Counted from the first letter of the stretch, positions 41,673 through 50,973 are shown. The stretch is DNA of 64,000 bases from JACMLD01 sp044227095 (GCA_044227095.1 JBGAFV010000001.1:4464001-4528000); one strand, 5' to 3'. The notes: generated by a model not told the origin, from the letters alone. Translations and numbers: made by a program.

Positions 41673-42935
41673 TTACAGCAAGTCCTCTTCCTTGTAATTA
41701 TATCGTTCCTTTATTTTACGCATGACTTCATCCATAGAAGCACGATGGTCTTTGGGGTTCCATTCTCCCCGCTCCCATTTGTCCAGTTCTTCATCAATAT
41801 GTTTTTGTTGCAGTGCTGTCATTTTATCTACCAGTTGCTCCGACACTTCTTTCTGCTTTTCATAAAACGCTTTCTTTTTTGCAAAAGAAATTTCTTTGTC
41901 TTTACGAATATCATTTTCTGAAGCGGCCATTTGTATTAGTTCTTCCTTAGCAAGTGCAATATCATACGGCCCTACCTGCATAATCAATTTGGAAAGGATA
42001 GGACCAATTTCAATCAATATAATAAGTAACGACAGTAAAAAACTTGTCCATTTTACACTTGGTTCTTCATCGCTTAAATCAGACAATGCTTTATTTCGTT
42101 CAAGGAAACCCACATTAGATTTAGTTGTAGCTTCATATTTTTTTCTTTTTTCTTCAAGCCCAGCCCTCGCAGTGTTGATGATGCTATCCTGTTGCGATAT
42201 ACCAGCTTGCAGTTGAATAAATTCAGGTGCAGTTTGCTTTACAGTGTTTGTATACGCATCCATTTTTAAACGGGTAAGGTTTTCAATACCACGCCTTCCG
42301 GATCCGCCTGTACCGTCTGCTTCCTGCACATAAGCCTGTTGCAATTTGTGAATGGTATCTTCCAGCGATAATTTTCGGCTGAGCAAACGATCCCTTTCTG
42401 CAGTTGCTGTTTGTACCTGCAATTGGTTTTCCCGCTGCAATAAACTGTCGTTAATCAATATTTTGGTATGAATGTTCTGCGCAACTTTTGTATCAATCTC
42501 TTTTTCAAAAATCTTTAGCTCCAGCGGTCTTGCAATGGTTATACCAATCAGCAATGCAAGTGCTATACGCGGCGCAGCCATCCATATTTGCTTGTTTGTG
42601 CTTACAGCATATTTGCGCATGGTAGACACAAGAAATCGGTCGAAATTAAAAATGATCAATCCCCAGATAATGGCAAAGGCAATCGTCCAGCCAATATTGC
42701 CAAACACACTGTAAATAGCATAACCAGACGATAATGCCGCTAGTACAAATGTGGCAAGGATTACGCCGCCAAGCCCTGCATACTTTGTATGTTCAGAAGG
42801 AAATTGTTTTAGCAATTGCTGATGTGCGCCAGCACACCACCATAAAAATTTTGAATTACTTGTTTTTTTACTGTTCCCCGAAAATGAATCGTAACTGTAC
42901 AGGCTTTCTGCCTGGCCATCGTTGGTGCTAGCCAT
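41673..42935 (-). CDS. DUF4407 membrane protein
   Basis: 420 residues. N-terminal FLWWCAGAHQQLLKQFPSEH opens the DUF4407 domain, followed by three close membrane helices (residues about 55-150: GVILATFVLAALSSGYAIY, IAFAIIWGLIIFNFDRF, IALALLIGITIARPLE). A long charged coiled coil (about 155-290) comes next, then a fourth helix (SFLLSLLIILIEIGPILSKL), and another coiled coil to the C-terminus. Function not established; the shape suits a membrane scaffold or mechanosensor. Single gene on the minus strand, 80 bases upstream of the outer-membrane protein gene, so the two may be co-transcribed. Confidence 0.87.
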   Translation of the reverse strand: MASTNDGQAESLYSYDSFSGNSKKTSNSKFLWWCAGAHQQLLKQFPSEHTKYAGLGGVILATFVLAALSSGYAIYSVFGNIGWTIAFAIIWGLIIFNFDRFLVSTMRKYAVSTNKQIWMAAPRIALALLIGITIARPLELKIFEKEIDTKVAQNIHTKILINDSLLQRENQLQVQTATAERDRLLSRKLSLEDTIHKLQQAYVQEADGTGGSGRRGIENLTRLKMDAYTNTVKQTAPEFIQLQAGISQQDSIINTARAGLEEKRKKYEATTKSNVGFLERNKALSDLSDEEPSVKWTSFLLSLLIILIEIGPILSKLIMQVGPYDIALAKEELIQMAASENDIRKDKEISFAKKKAFYEKQKEVSEQLVDKMTALQQKHIDEELDKWERGEWNPKDHRASMDEVMRKIKERYNYKEEDLL

Positions 42936-43070
42936 AGTAGTAAATTAAATTACAATAATGAAATGTAAAATTGCCTTATAGAAGTTGAAGTGGGAACAGG
43001 CAAATAACGTTAGAATAGTTTATAAAATTGTAAAAGCTACGTTAAAGAAAGTCGTTAGTTGAGAAAGATT

Positions 43071-43219
43071 ATAGTTCCGAAATTCGGGGTTCTTAAGTTC
43101 GAAGTTCTTTATGCGGGAATGCTTGTAAATATTATTAATCTCTTATAGAGAAGAAACTATGAACTTTCGAACTACGAACCCATAACTATGCGCTAAAAAC
43201 TAAGAACTACATACTATTA
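43071..43219. repeat. Heptad arrays as inverted arms, overlapping the NRAMP gene 3' end
   Basis: The right arm has CTA cores at 43172, 43186, 43193, 43200, 43207 and 43214 (CCC at 43179), all in one 7-base register; 43207-43209 is the TAG stop of the NRAMP gene, and the array continues into its last codons. The left arm (43071-43112: TAGTTCC, GAAATTC, GGGGTTC...) is roughly complementary. Confidence 0.82.
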
Positions 43220-44439
43220 AGAGTATCAACAATTGCCCTGGCCCCCAACCACCCCATCGCTACAACAACTAACCACCCCGCCACCTGCATCCATACAGGA
43301 TGTTTATAGCCGTGCATCAGTTTTGATTTTGTGGCAGCAATCAACACAATGGTTAATGCAACTGGTAATATCAACCCATTAATAGCACCAGCCGCAATAA
43401 GCAATTGCTTTGGTTTGCCAATCCATACAAATACAAATGTGGAGATAACAATAAAGATAGAGATACACCATCGTTCATATTTTGCCAATAATGGGTGAAA
43501 AGTTTTAAGAAAAGAGACAGATGTATATGCCGCACCCAATACAGATGATATGGCCGCACTCCAAAGCACCACACCAAAAATGCGAAATCCAATTTCTCCT
43601 GCAGCATATTTAAACACACTCGCAGGCGGATTAGCGCTATCCAACACCACGCCTTTTACTACTACACCCAGCACCGCCAAAAATAAAATATAGCGCATGA
43701 TGGTAGAAATAACGATACCACTAATAGCACTTTTATTAATTTGTTTAAGCTGATCCCTGCCGCTGATACCAGCATCAAGTAAACGGTGTGCACCGGAAAA
43801 AGTAATATACCCGCCTACTGTTCCGCCAACAAGTGTTACAATAGCAATGCTGCTTATTTTTTCCGGGATGATGGTTCTGTGCAGCGCTTCTAGCAGTGGC
43901 GGATGAGCGCTAAATGTGATAAACAGCGTTAACCCTATTTTTACTACTCCAAGTATTTTTGTAAAACTGTCCAGCATCTTTCCTATTTCCTTCAGCCAGA
44001 AAAGAACAAGTGCAATTAAACAACTAATGACAGCCCCCGTTTGAAAAGATACGCCTGTTAATACATTCAGTCCGAGGCCGCAGCCGGCAATATTTCCAAT
44101 ATTAAAAGCAAAGCCGCCAATCACTATTAATAAAGTAAGAAAATAGCCAAGTCCGGGTAATAATGCATTGGATAGATCCTGTGCCCTTAAGCCGCTGATG
44201 GTTAATACACGCCATGTATTTAATTGCACGCCAATATCAAGCAAAACAGAAACAAGGATTACAAAACCAAGACTTGCCATTAACTGCTGCGTAAATACAG
44301 TGGTTTGTGTAAGAAAGCCCGGACCAATTGATGAATTGGCCATTAAGAAAGCAGCGCCAATTACTGCGCCACCTGCACTAAAAGAAAATCGTTTTCTTTT
44401 ATAAATGCTGGTTTTGTTTTCAGGCAGATCTGATTTCAA
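43207..44439 (-). CDS. NRAMP-fold transporter of the 5-oxoprolinase operon (YcsG-like)
   Basis: 410 residues with about eleven helices. The first helix reads MANSSIGPGFLTQTTVFTQQ where metal-transporting NRAMPs have the DPGN metal site, so both the Asp and the Asn are missing. The sixth-helix region (VGGTVGGYITFSGAHRLL) also lacks the MPH motif. Metal transport is therefore unlikely. Position in the pxp operon, as in Bacillus subtilis ycsG next to ycsF, suggests uptake of 5-oxoproline or a related compound; this is inference. The start is a TTG inside the end of pxpA (20-base overlap), implying translational coupling. The stop lies within a heptad array. Confidence 0.87.
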   Translation of the reverse strand: MKSDLPENKTSIYKRKRFSFSAGGAVIGAAFLMANSSIGPGFLTQTTVFTQQLMASLGFVILVSVLLDIGVQLNTWRVLTISGLRAQDLSNALLPGLGYFLTLLIVIGGFAFNIGNIAGCGLGLNVLTGVSFQTGAVISCLIALVLFWLKEIGKMLDSFTKILGVVKIGLTLFITFSAHPPLLEALHRTIIPEKISSIAIVTLVGGTVGGYITFSGAHRLLDAGISGRDQLKQINKSAISGIVISTIMRYILFLAVLGVVVKGVVLDSANPPASVFKYAAGEIGFRIFGVVLWSAAISSVLGAAYTSVSFLKTFHPLLAKYERWCISIFIVISTFVFVWIGKPKQLLIAAGAINGLILPVALTIVLIAATKSKLMHGYKHPVWMQVAGWLVVVAMGWLGARAIVDTLNSM

Positions 44440-45178
44440 TATTTTCTTGCTTTAAGGCTTGATGAATTTTTTGAGCAAATGCAAGCGCATGTTTGCCATC
44501 GCTATGTATGCAAATAGTATCGGCCAGTACTTTAATTATTTTGCCTGTGGTACAGGTTACCGTTCCATTAGCCATTTGCAAAACCTGTTGCAAAGATTGC
44601 TCGTCATCTTTAATCATTGCATTTGGTTCAGATCTTGGAGTAAGGCTTCCATCTTCCTGGTAAGTTCTGTCCGCAAAAACTTCACTGCATGTTTTAAGTC
44701 CCGCAGTATTTGCACAGCTAATAAGTTTACTTCCGCTTAATCCATACAGAATAAGAGCAGCATTGTATTCTTTAATAGCCATGCAAATTACATTGGCTAT
44801 TGCCTCATCTTTTGCTGCCATATTGTACAATGCGCCGTGTGGTTTTACATGATGCAATTGTATTCCGATGGTTTTTAAAACTGAACCCAGCTTATTAAGT
44901 TGATTAATAATTAAATCATAAATGGCGCCGAAAGATAAATTCATATTTGTTCTTCCAAAATTTTCTTTGTCTTCAAATCCCGGATGGGCGCCAATAGAGA
45001 CTTTTTTGCCAGATGCTGCAATTGCAAGCGCATGCATTGTACGTATATCACCTGCATGGGCACCACAAGCAATATTAATAGAACTTAAGTAAGGAAGCAG
45101 CGCAACATCATTATCAATATGATAAGGCCATAAGCTTGTGCTTTCTCCCATATCGCAATTGATGTCTATTGCCGGCAT
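44420..45178 (-). CDS. pxpA: 5-oxoprolinase subunit PxpA (LamB/YcsF family)
   Basis: 252 residues, full length. Signature segments: IDINCDMGESTSLW, SINIACGAHAGD, VSIGAHPGFEDKENFGR, HVKPHGALYNMA, EVFADRTYQEDGSLTPR and ICIHSDGKHA, all YcsF family. PxpA acts with PxpB and PxpC in the ATP-dependent opening of 5-oxoproline to glutamate; PxpA is the part linked to the hydrolase half. It overlaps pxpC upstream by 13 bases and the transporter gene downstream by 20 bases, so the four genes are translationally coupled or nearly so. Confidence 0.94.
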   Translation of the reverse strand: MPAIDINCDMGESTSLWPYHIDNDVALLPYLSSINIACGAHAGDIRTMHALAIAASGKKVSIGAHPGFEDKENFGRTNMNLSFGAIYDLIINQLNKLGSVLKTIGIQLHHVKPHGALYNMAAKDEAIANVICMAIKEYNAALILYGLSGSKLISCANTAGLKTCSEVFADRTYQEDGSLTPRSEPNAMIKDDEQSLQQVLQMANGTVTCTTGKIIKVLADTICIHSDGKHALAFAQKIHQALKQENIEIRSA

Positions 45179-46164
45179 ACAAGTTCGTTGAGATGATCAA
45201 TACATGCGGTTTGTAAAATACCCAGTTCTTTTTGCTGGGCAAACAATATAGCCTCTGCGTTTTCTATAGTTGTTTTTGTAAACTGTATGCACTCACTTGG
45301 TCTTAACTGCGCCAGCTTTGGAAGATGTGCTGTAATTACATGGCCAATACGCGGATAGCCGCCTGTTGTTTGATGATCGGCCATTAATATAATCAGTTCC
45401 CCATCGGGTAATAATTGTATCGTACCAAAACTAACGCCGGTAGAAACAAGTTCATTCTGGTGCTTAAATTCTATCGCAGGGCCTTTAAGGCGATAACCCA
45501 TCCTGTCGCTATAAGGATGAATGATAAAATTGTTCTCCAAAAAATCACTGGCAGATGTTTCAGTAAGGTTACTGAATTCATTTCCTTCTATAAATAATAT
45601 TTCGTGCGGGTGTTGGTAAACGTTAGTTACATCTGCCCGCCAGCTAAACGGAACCACATCTTTTCCTTCTTTCATCATACCAGCAAAATAGATGGTATTT
45701 TCTTTTGCACTCAGTTCATCGCCCTTTTCAAATTTCCTTCCGCGGTAACCGCCAGCATTGGCTTTTATATTAGTACTGTAACTGCCCAGCCATTCTTCAA
45801 TACAAAAACCACCGTGTATTGCTATATAACATCTTGCGCCATACTCAAGTTTAGGAAAATGCAGAATGGTATTCTTTCTTATAATCATTGGTTGCCACAA
45901 GGGCAGTTCAACATCATTTAATGTAGGTGTAAAATTTGCGCCTGTAATACTTATGAGTGCATTTTGCTCAAACAAAATCTGCGGACCTGGAAAATGAATT
46001 TCCATTACGGCTTCATTTGCATGATTACCTACCAGCATATTGGCAACCTGCGCAGCATACCTGTCCATAGCCCCGCCGCAGTTAATACCAACACTGCCAT
46101 AACCATAGCGGCCAGTATCTTGTATAGTGCCTAATAAACCTGATTTTATAATGGAGATACTCAT
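45166..46164 (-). CDS. pxpC: 5-oxoprolinase subunit PxpC (KipA/biotin-dependent carboxyltransferase family)
   Basis: 332 residues. Motifs of the AHS2/KipA family: IIKSGLLGTIQDTGRYGYGS at the start, GAMDRYAAQVANMLVGN, ISITGANFTPTLND, YIAIHGGF, SDRMGYRLKGP and HQTTGGYPRIGHVI. With PxpB it forms the kinase-like half that phosphorylates 5-oxoproline. It ends overlapping pxpA by 13 bases. Unlike the tight junctions further downstream, 114 bases holding an inverted repeat separate it from pxpB. Confidence 0.94.
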   Translation of the reverse strand: MSISIIKSGLLGTIQDTGRYGYGSVGINCGGAMDRYAAQVANMLVGNHANEAVMEIHFPGPQILFEQNALISITGANFTPTLNDVELPLWQPMIIRKNTILHFPKLEYGARCYIAIHGGFCIEEWLGSYSTNIKANAGGYRGRKFEKGDELSAKENTIYFAGMMKEGKDVVPFSWRADVTNVYQHPHEILFIEGNEFSNLTETSASDFLENNFIIHPYSDRMGYRLKGPAIEFKHQNELVSTGVSFGTIQLLPDGELIILMADHQTTGGYPRIGHVITAHLPKLAQLRPSECIQFTKTTIENAEAILFAQQKELGILQTACIDHLNELVCRQ

Positions 46165-46181
46165 TTATATTTGGAATTTCA

Positions 46182-46250
46182 TGATTTAGAGATTTTGTGA
46201 TTTATTAATTCATTACATAAAAGAAATCACACAATCTTAAAATCCCGCAA
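46182..46250. repeat. Inverted repeat in the pxpB-pxpC gap
   Basis: TGATTTAGAGATTTTGTGAT then TT (46182-46203) is identical to 24942-24963. The right part (46223-46250, GAAATCACACAATCTTAAAA...) is its partial complement. It interrupts an otherwise overlapping operon. Confidence 0.82.
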
Positions 46251-46278
46251 TCAGAAATTTTCTTCATTTACACATTCA

Positions 46279-46998
46279 TCACATTTCCACACTTGCTTCA
46301 TACTCCTCCTCACTTATCGCATAAAACTGAACATGATCACCTACCTTCAATTTTACAAGATCTGTTGCCTTTGCATCAAATTGTTTTACTGGTGTTCGGC
46401 CGATAATGTGCCAGCCGCCGGGACTATCCAGCGGATAGATGCCTGTTTGTGCACCGGCAATACCTACACTCCCCGCTGCAACAGGTACTGGTTTTGCTTT
46501 TCTTGCTGTAATCAATTTTGCATGCACTTGCGCCATATAAGAAAACCCTGGCAAAAACCCAATGGTGTAAACGCGGTAAACAGCAGCAGTGTGCAAGTGA
46601 ATAATTTCTTCGGCCGATATTTTTTTTGCAGCAACCATTTCATCCATGTCCATAGCAAATTTTCCGTTGTAACAAACCGGGATACGGATAATAAGTTGAT
46701 TGGCTGACTGGTTAACTGGTAAAACAATTGACTGACTAAAAGCGGCTTCCAGTTTTTGCTTTATCCATTCAAATACAGTTGTAGATGGATGAAAGCGTTG
46801 TTTTATCAAAATGGGGTCATATATTATAGTAAGGGAACTGTACGCTACAATAATATCTTTCTGCCCGGCAAACGGATTGGCCAGCAGCCATTTTTGCATG
46901 GCTACTATCTTATCATTTAAAAAATCATTGATAGTGTTGCCAAGATCAATGGTAGCAGCAGAATCGCCCAGGGGAAATATGGAATAGCTCGTGCTCAA
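46279..46998 (-). CDS. pxpB: 5-oxoprolinase subunit PxpB (KipI/AHS1 family)
   Basis: 239 residues starting from a TTG at 46998 (no ATG precedes the conserved YSIFPLGDSAATIDLGN). AHS1 family segments: IVAYSSLTIIYDP, IRIPVCYNGKFAMDMDE, YTIGFLPGFSYMAQ, GSVGIAGAQTGIYPLDSPGG and WHIIGRTPVKQFD. It forms the ATP-using half of 5-oxoprolinase with PxpC. First gene of the minus-strand pxpB-pxpC-pxpA-transporter operon. No clear Bacteroidota promoter was found in the 353-base upstream spacer. Confidence 0.93.
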   Translation of the reverse strand: MSTSYSIFPLGDSAATIDLGNTINDFLNDKIVAMQKWLLANPFAGQKDIIVAYSSLTIIYDPILIKQRFHPSTTVFEWIKQKLEAAFSQSIVLPVNQSANQLIIRIPVCYNGKFAMDMDEMVAAKKISAEEIIHLHTAAVYRVYTIGFLPGFSYMAQVHAKLITARKAKPVPVAAGSVGIAGAQTGIYPLDSPGGWHIIGRTPVKQFDAKATDLVKLKVGDHVQFYAISEEEYEASVEM

Positions 46999-47046
46999 TA
47001 ATGATTTGGAGAGCTGAAGTTAATTTTTTTTAATCACACTAAACAG

Positions 47047-47064
47047 CCGCAGATTCGCAGATTA
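47047..47064 (+). repeat. 8-base-period CGCAGAT repeat
   Basis: CCGCAGATTCGCAGATTA, the same word as at 19432-19448, in the spacer between pxpB and topA. Confidence 0.8.
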
Positions 47065-47162
47065 AAATGTTACGAAACAAAGCTCTCCATCAATTTCGTT
47101 AATCTTTCAAAATTCCGGTTGAAGAATTATTTTTAAACAATGAATTTCTTCGAAACCGTGAA

Positions 47163-47211
47163 AGCTAATAGCTTAAAGCTGGCAGCTAACAACTTGTAAC
47201 TTGCAGCTAAA
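47163..47211 (+). repeat. Heptad array, seven units
   Basis: AGCTAAT, AGCTTAA, AGCTGGC, AGCTAAC, AACTTGT, AACTTGC, AGCTAAA in one phase. Unlike the others it lies between divergent genes, upstream of topA and pxpB. The order AACTTGT-AACTTGC-AGCT also occurs at 19693-19755. Confidence 0.87.
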
Positions 47212-47278
47212 ACTAGCATTAAACAATTAATATTTAATACTTACAATCAGTTTTACAACGATTACACTAAAGTACCAA

Positions 47279-47310
47279 TTTGTTGATTTCGCCGTTATAC
47301 ACTAAACTTG
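47279..47310 (+). promoter_or_regulatory. Bacteroidota-type promoter of topA
   Basis: TTTG at 47279-47282 and TAAACTTG at 47303-47310, spaced 20 bases, resemble the -33/-7 pair (one change in TAnnTTTG). The topA ATG is 42 bases downstream. Confidence 0.6.
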
Positions 47311-47351
47311 CACGCCATTAGGGCGTTGGAAATCTGATATATCTAATTGTT

Positions 47352-49709
47352 ATGGCTAAGAATTTACTGATAGTTGAGTCACCGGCGAAAGCCAAAACCA
47401 TTGAAAAAATCCTTGGGGATGATTTTGAAGTGAAGAGTAGTTACGGACATATTCGTGACCTGGAAAAAAGTGAAATGGGCATAGATCTGAACAATCATTT
47501 TGAACCCAGATATATAGTTCCTGAAGACAAACAAAAAGTTGTTAAGGAACTGAAAGGCCTCGCAAAAAAAAGCAGCCAGGTATGGCTTGCATCGGATGAG
47601 GACCGCGAAGGGGAAAGCATTTCATGGCACCTTGCAGAAGTGCTGGGCCTGGATCCTAAAACAACCAAGCGCATTGTTTTTCATGAAATAACAGCACCTG
47701 CTATTAAAAAAGCAGTTGCCAATCCCCGTATCATAAATATGGATCTTGTAAATGCGCAGCAGGCAAGGCGTATTCTTGACCGTATTGTAGGTTTTGAACT
47801 AAGCCCTGTGCTTTGGCGCAAGATTGGTATGCAACGCAGTTTAAGTGCCGGCCGTGTACAAAGCGTTGCAGTACGTTTAATTGTAGAAAGAGAAAGGGAG
47901 ATAAATAATTTTACACCGGTTAGCACGTATAAGGTTGAAGCTTTTTTTATTGCTGATGATATCAACGGCAAAAAAATAACTTTTAAAGCTGATGGCCCGT
48001 CTAAAGTTAGTTCTAACGAAGACGCCGCCAAATTTTTGGAGAGTTGCAAAAACGCACAATATACTGTAAGCGATATTACGGTAAAACCTGCCAAACGCAC
48101 ACCTGCCGCACCTTTTACCACATCTACTTTACAGCAGGAAGCGAGCCGTAAACTGGGTTATTCTGTTAGCAAAACAATGTTGCTGGCACAAAAACTTTAC
48201 GAAAGCGGAAAGATTACTTATATGCGTACCGACAGCGTTAGCCTTAGCGATACTGCTGAAGAAATGATACGCAAAGAGGTAAAAAGTTCTTATGGTGATG
48301 AATATTACCAGCCCCGCAAATTCAAGAATAAAAATGAAAACGCACAGGAAGCGCATGAGGCTATCCGCCCAACCTATATGGATAACCGCACCGTAGATGA
48401 TAGTGACCTGCGCCGCCTTTATGAGCTAATCTGGAAACGCACCATTGCCAGCCAGATGAGCGATGCTGAGTTTGAAAAAACCACTGCAAAAATTGATATT
48501 TCCACCAATAAAGATCAGCTAACCGCCAGCGGTGAAGTAATGAAGTTTGATGGTTTCTTAAAAGTATACCTTGAAGGAAAAGATGATGATGAGGACGAGG
48601 AAGAAGATACAGAAGGAATGTTGCCGCCGCTGACAGTAAAACAAAAGCTTACTTTTAAAGAGATGCTGGCAACCGAACGTTTTTCGCGTGCAGCACCACG
48701 TTATACTGAAGCTTCGCTGGTTAAAAAACTGGAAGAGCTGGGTATTGGCCGACCAAGTACCTACGCCCCTACCATTTCTACCGTGCAAAAAAGAAATTAT
48801 GTTGAGAAACGCGATAAAGAAGGAACGCCCCGCACTTATAATATTATCCGTCTCAACAAAAAGAATGAAATAGCAAAAGAGACAGAAACAGAAAATACTG
48901 GCGCAGAACGTGGAAAATTATTTCCTACAGATTTGGGAATGGTAGTTACAGATTTTCTGAAACAACATTTTCAATCTGTAATGGACTACAGCTTTACTGC
49001 AGAAATTGAAGAAGAGTTTGATAAAGTGGCAGAAGGAAAAATGAAATGGAGCAAGATGCTGGAAGATTTTTACAAACCTTTTCATGCCAATATAGAAGTA
49101 ACCATGGAAACTGCCGAAAGGGCAAAAGGCGAAAGGGTACTTGGCACAGATCCGCAAACAGGCAAACCTGTTACTGCACGCATGGGCCGCTATGGCCCAA
49201 TGGTTCAAATAGGTGCACAGGCAATTGAAGAAACGGATGAGAAACCACGTTTTGCTAAACTAAAAGCAACACAAAGCATTGAAACCATAACACTGGAAGA
49301 TGCAATGGAGTTGTTTAAACTGCCACGAAACCTCGGCCAGTTTGAAGATAAAGATGTAACCATAAACATTGGACGCTTTGGCCCTTACATTGCACACGAT
49401 GGCAAATTTTATTCTTTAAGCAAAGATTTCGATCCATATACCATCAACCTCGATGAAGCTGCACCAATTATTGTAGAAAAAAGAACAGCCAAAGAACAAC
49501 GCACCATTAAGGTTTTTGAAAAAGAAAAAATTCAATTGCTCCGCGGGCCATATGGCCCTTATATAAAACAGGGCCTCCGCAATTATAAACTCAGCAAAGA
49601 GCAACAGGAAAAAGTAGAAGAACTTACAATTGAAGAAGTGAAAGCTACAATTGAAGAATTAAAAGCAAACCCACCAAAGAAAAATTTTCGCAAGAAGAAA
49701 GCGGGTTGA
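47352..49709 (+). CDS. topA: DNA topoisomerase I
   Basis: 785 residues. The TOPRIM domain opens the protein (LLIVESPAKAKTIEKIL, WLASDEDREGESISWHLAE). The active-site Tyr290 is in KITYMRTDSVSLS. An unusual acidic patch (GKDDDEDEEEDTEG) lies near 410. The C-terminus has three short TopA_C-type repeats (ARMGRYGPMVQIG, NIGRFGPYIAHDGKFYS, GPYGPYIKQGLRNYKL) instead of zinc fingers, as usual in Bacteroidota, and a basic tail. It relaxes negative supercoils by a 5'-phosphotyrosine strand passage. Single gene with its own promoter. Two GGAATT/AATTCC heptad tracts follow. Confidence 0.96.
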   Translation: MAKNLLIVESPAKAKTIEKILGDDFEVKSSYGHIRDLEKSEMGIDLNNHFEPRYIVPEDKQKVVKELKGLAKKSSQVWLASDEDREGESISWHLAEVLGLDPKTTKRIVFHEITAPAIKKAVANPRIINMDLVNAQQARRILDRIVGFELSPVLWRKIGMQRSLSAGRVQSVAVRLIVEREREINNFTPVSTYKVEAFFIADDINGKKITFKADGPSKVSSNEDAAKFLESCKNAQYTVSDITVKPAKRTPAAPFTTSTLQQEASRKLGYSVSKTMLLAQKLYESGKITYMRTDSVSLSDTAEEMIRKEVKSSYGDEYYQPRKFKNKNENAQEAHEAIRPTYMDNRTVDDSDLRRLYELIWKRTIASQMSDAEFEKTTAKIDISTNKDQLTASGEVMKFDGFLKVYLEGKDDDEDEEEDTEGMLPPLTVKQKLTFKEMLATERFSRAAPRYTEASLVKKLEELGIGRPSTYAPTISTVQKRNYVEKRDKEGTPRTYNIIRLNKKNEIAKETETENTGAERGKLFPTDLGMVVTDFLKQHFQSVMDYSFTAEIEEEFDKVAEGKMKWSKMLEDFYKPFHANIEVTMETAERAKGERVLGTDPQTGKPVTARMGRYGPMVQIGAQAIEETDEKPRFAKLKATQSIETITLEDAMELFKLPRNLGQFEDKDVTINIGRFGPYIAHDGKFYSLSKDFDPYTINLDEAAPIIVEKRTAKEQRTIKVFEKEKIQLLRGPYGPYIKQGLRNYKLSKEQQEKVEELTIEEVKATIEELKANPPKKNFRKKKAG

Positions 49710-49714
49710 TGAAA

Positions 49715-49833
49715 GGAATTCGTTATTAGGAATTGGAAATTAGGCCTTCAGTCTAATTCCTTTTTATTTTTAGCATCATCATCGATTGCTTTAAAACAAA
49801 TTACTAATTCCTAATTATAAATTTCAATTCCAA
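49715..49833. repeat. Heptad-type inverted repeat after topA
   Basis: GGAATTC, GTTATTA, GGAATTG, GAAATTA, GGCCTTC (49715-49749), then complementary AATTACT, AATTCCT, AATTATA, AATTTCA, ATTCCAA (49799-49833), each run in exact 7-base phase. It begins 6 bases after the topA stop. The rest of the spacer to 50003 shows nothing I can name. Confidence 0.82.
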
Positions 49834-50003
49834 TATAGGCTCTCAAATATCAGCGCCCCTACTAACACCTGTGGATAATTTACATTAGCTCATTTCATTC
49901 AATGCTGCGAAATTTAGGAACTTATACAGCACAATAAAATACAGGGTTAGTACGTATTATTATTGAAACCAATCTTCAATCCTGTGCTGTTAATATTAAT
50001 TGC

Positions 50004-50873
50004 ATGGAAGAAACAAGAGAAATATCCGCACTTTTTCACCTCATAGATGACCCCGACGAGGAAGTATTTACTTCCGTAAGCAATAAAATTATTTCATTTG
50101 GCAAAAGCATCATCCCCAATCTTGAAAACCTTTGGGAAAACACACCGGTTGATGTTATACAGGAACGTATAGAATTGTTAATTCATCGTCTGCATTACCG
50201 CGATCTTACAGAAGAGTTTAATCACTGGAAATCTCAGCCCGATCCAGATTTATTAAGTGGTGCTATACTTGTTGCAAAATACCAGTATCCGGAGCTTGTT
50301 ACTACAACTGTATACGCAGAAATAGAAAAAATGCGCCGCAATATTTGGTTAGAACTGAACAGCTATCTAACACCGCTGGAACAAACCAATGTTATTACCA
50401 CCATTCTTTATAATTATTACAACCTCAAAGGCAACGAAATAAAATACGATGAGCCAAATGAGTTTTTAATTAACAAAGCCCTGGATGGCAAACGCGGCAA
50501 TGCTATATCAAACGGAATTATTTATTTAATACTTGCAGAGTTGCTGGATGTGCCTATACGTGCTATTAATATTCCCCGTCAATTTATAATGGCTTATTTT
50601 GATGTTGATTATAACTGGCAACTGCCTTCCAATCCATCGCACAAAATTCAGTTTTATATAGACCCTATGACAGGCAACATTTTTACACACAAAGATGTTG
50701 AAACCTATTTTAAAAGAATCGCCGTTACTTCTACGCCTTCTTATTACAAACCGCTCACCAAAAAAAGAATTATTCGTTTTCTATTGCAGGAACTAGCAAA
50801 ATGTTTTGCCGACAATAAGAACGAATACAAAAAACAGGAACTGCTTATTCTTGCAGATTCACTGGAAGAATAA
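50004..50873 (+). CDS. Transglutaminase-like (SirB1/Tgl-core-2) protein
   Basis: 289 residues, cytoplasmic. The N-terminal third is helical (FHLIDDPDEEVFTSVSNKII looks like a HEAT-type repeat), followed by the transglutaminase-like core: EPNEFLINKALDGKRGNAIS, GIIYLILAELLDVPIRAINI and PRQFIMAYFDVDYN. Where active transglutaminase-like enzymes have a Cys after RG, this protein has RGNAIS, so catalysis is doubtful. SirB1-type family members are widely conserved with unknown role. A single gene between topA and the saccharopine dehydrogenase gene. Confidence 0.83.
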   Translation: MEETREISALFHLIDDPDEEVFTSVSNKIISFGKSIIPNLENLWENTPVDVIQERIELLIHRLHYRDLTEEFNHWKSQPDPDLLSGAILVAKYQYPELVTTTVYAEIEKMRRNIWLELNSYLTPLEQTNVITTILYNYYNLKGNEIKYDEPNEFLINKALDGKRGNAISNGIIYLILAELLDVPIRAINIPRQFIMAYFDVDYNWQLPSNPSHKIQFYIDPMTGNIFTHKDVETYFKRIAVTSTPSYYKPLTKKRIIRFLLQELAKCFADNKNEYKKQELLILADSLEE

Positions 50874-50973
50874 TTTCGCCTTACACATAACTTTCTCCGT
50901 GTCTCCGTCGTAACCACTCTAACCCTGTAGTTACAGCAATGATTTGCTAAATTGCACCAACAAGGAAATTGTA

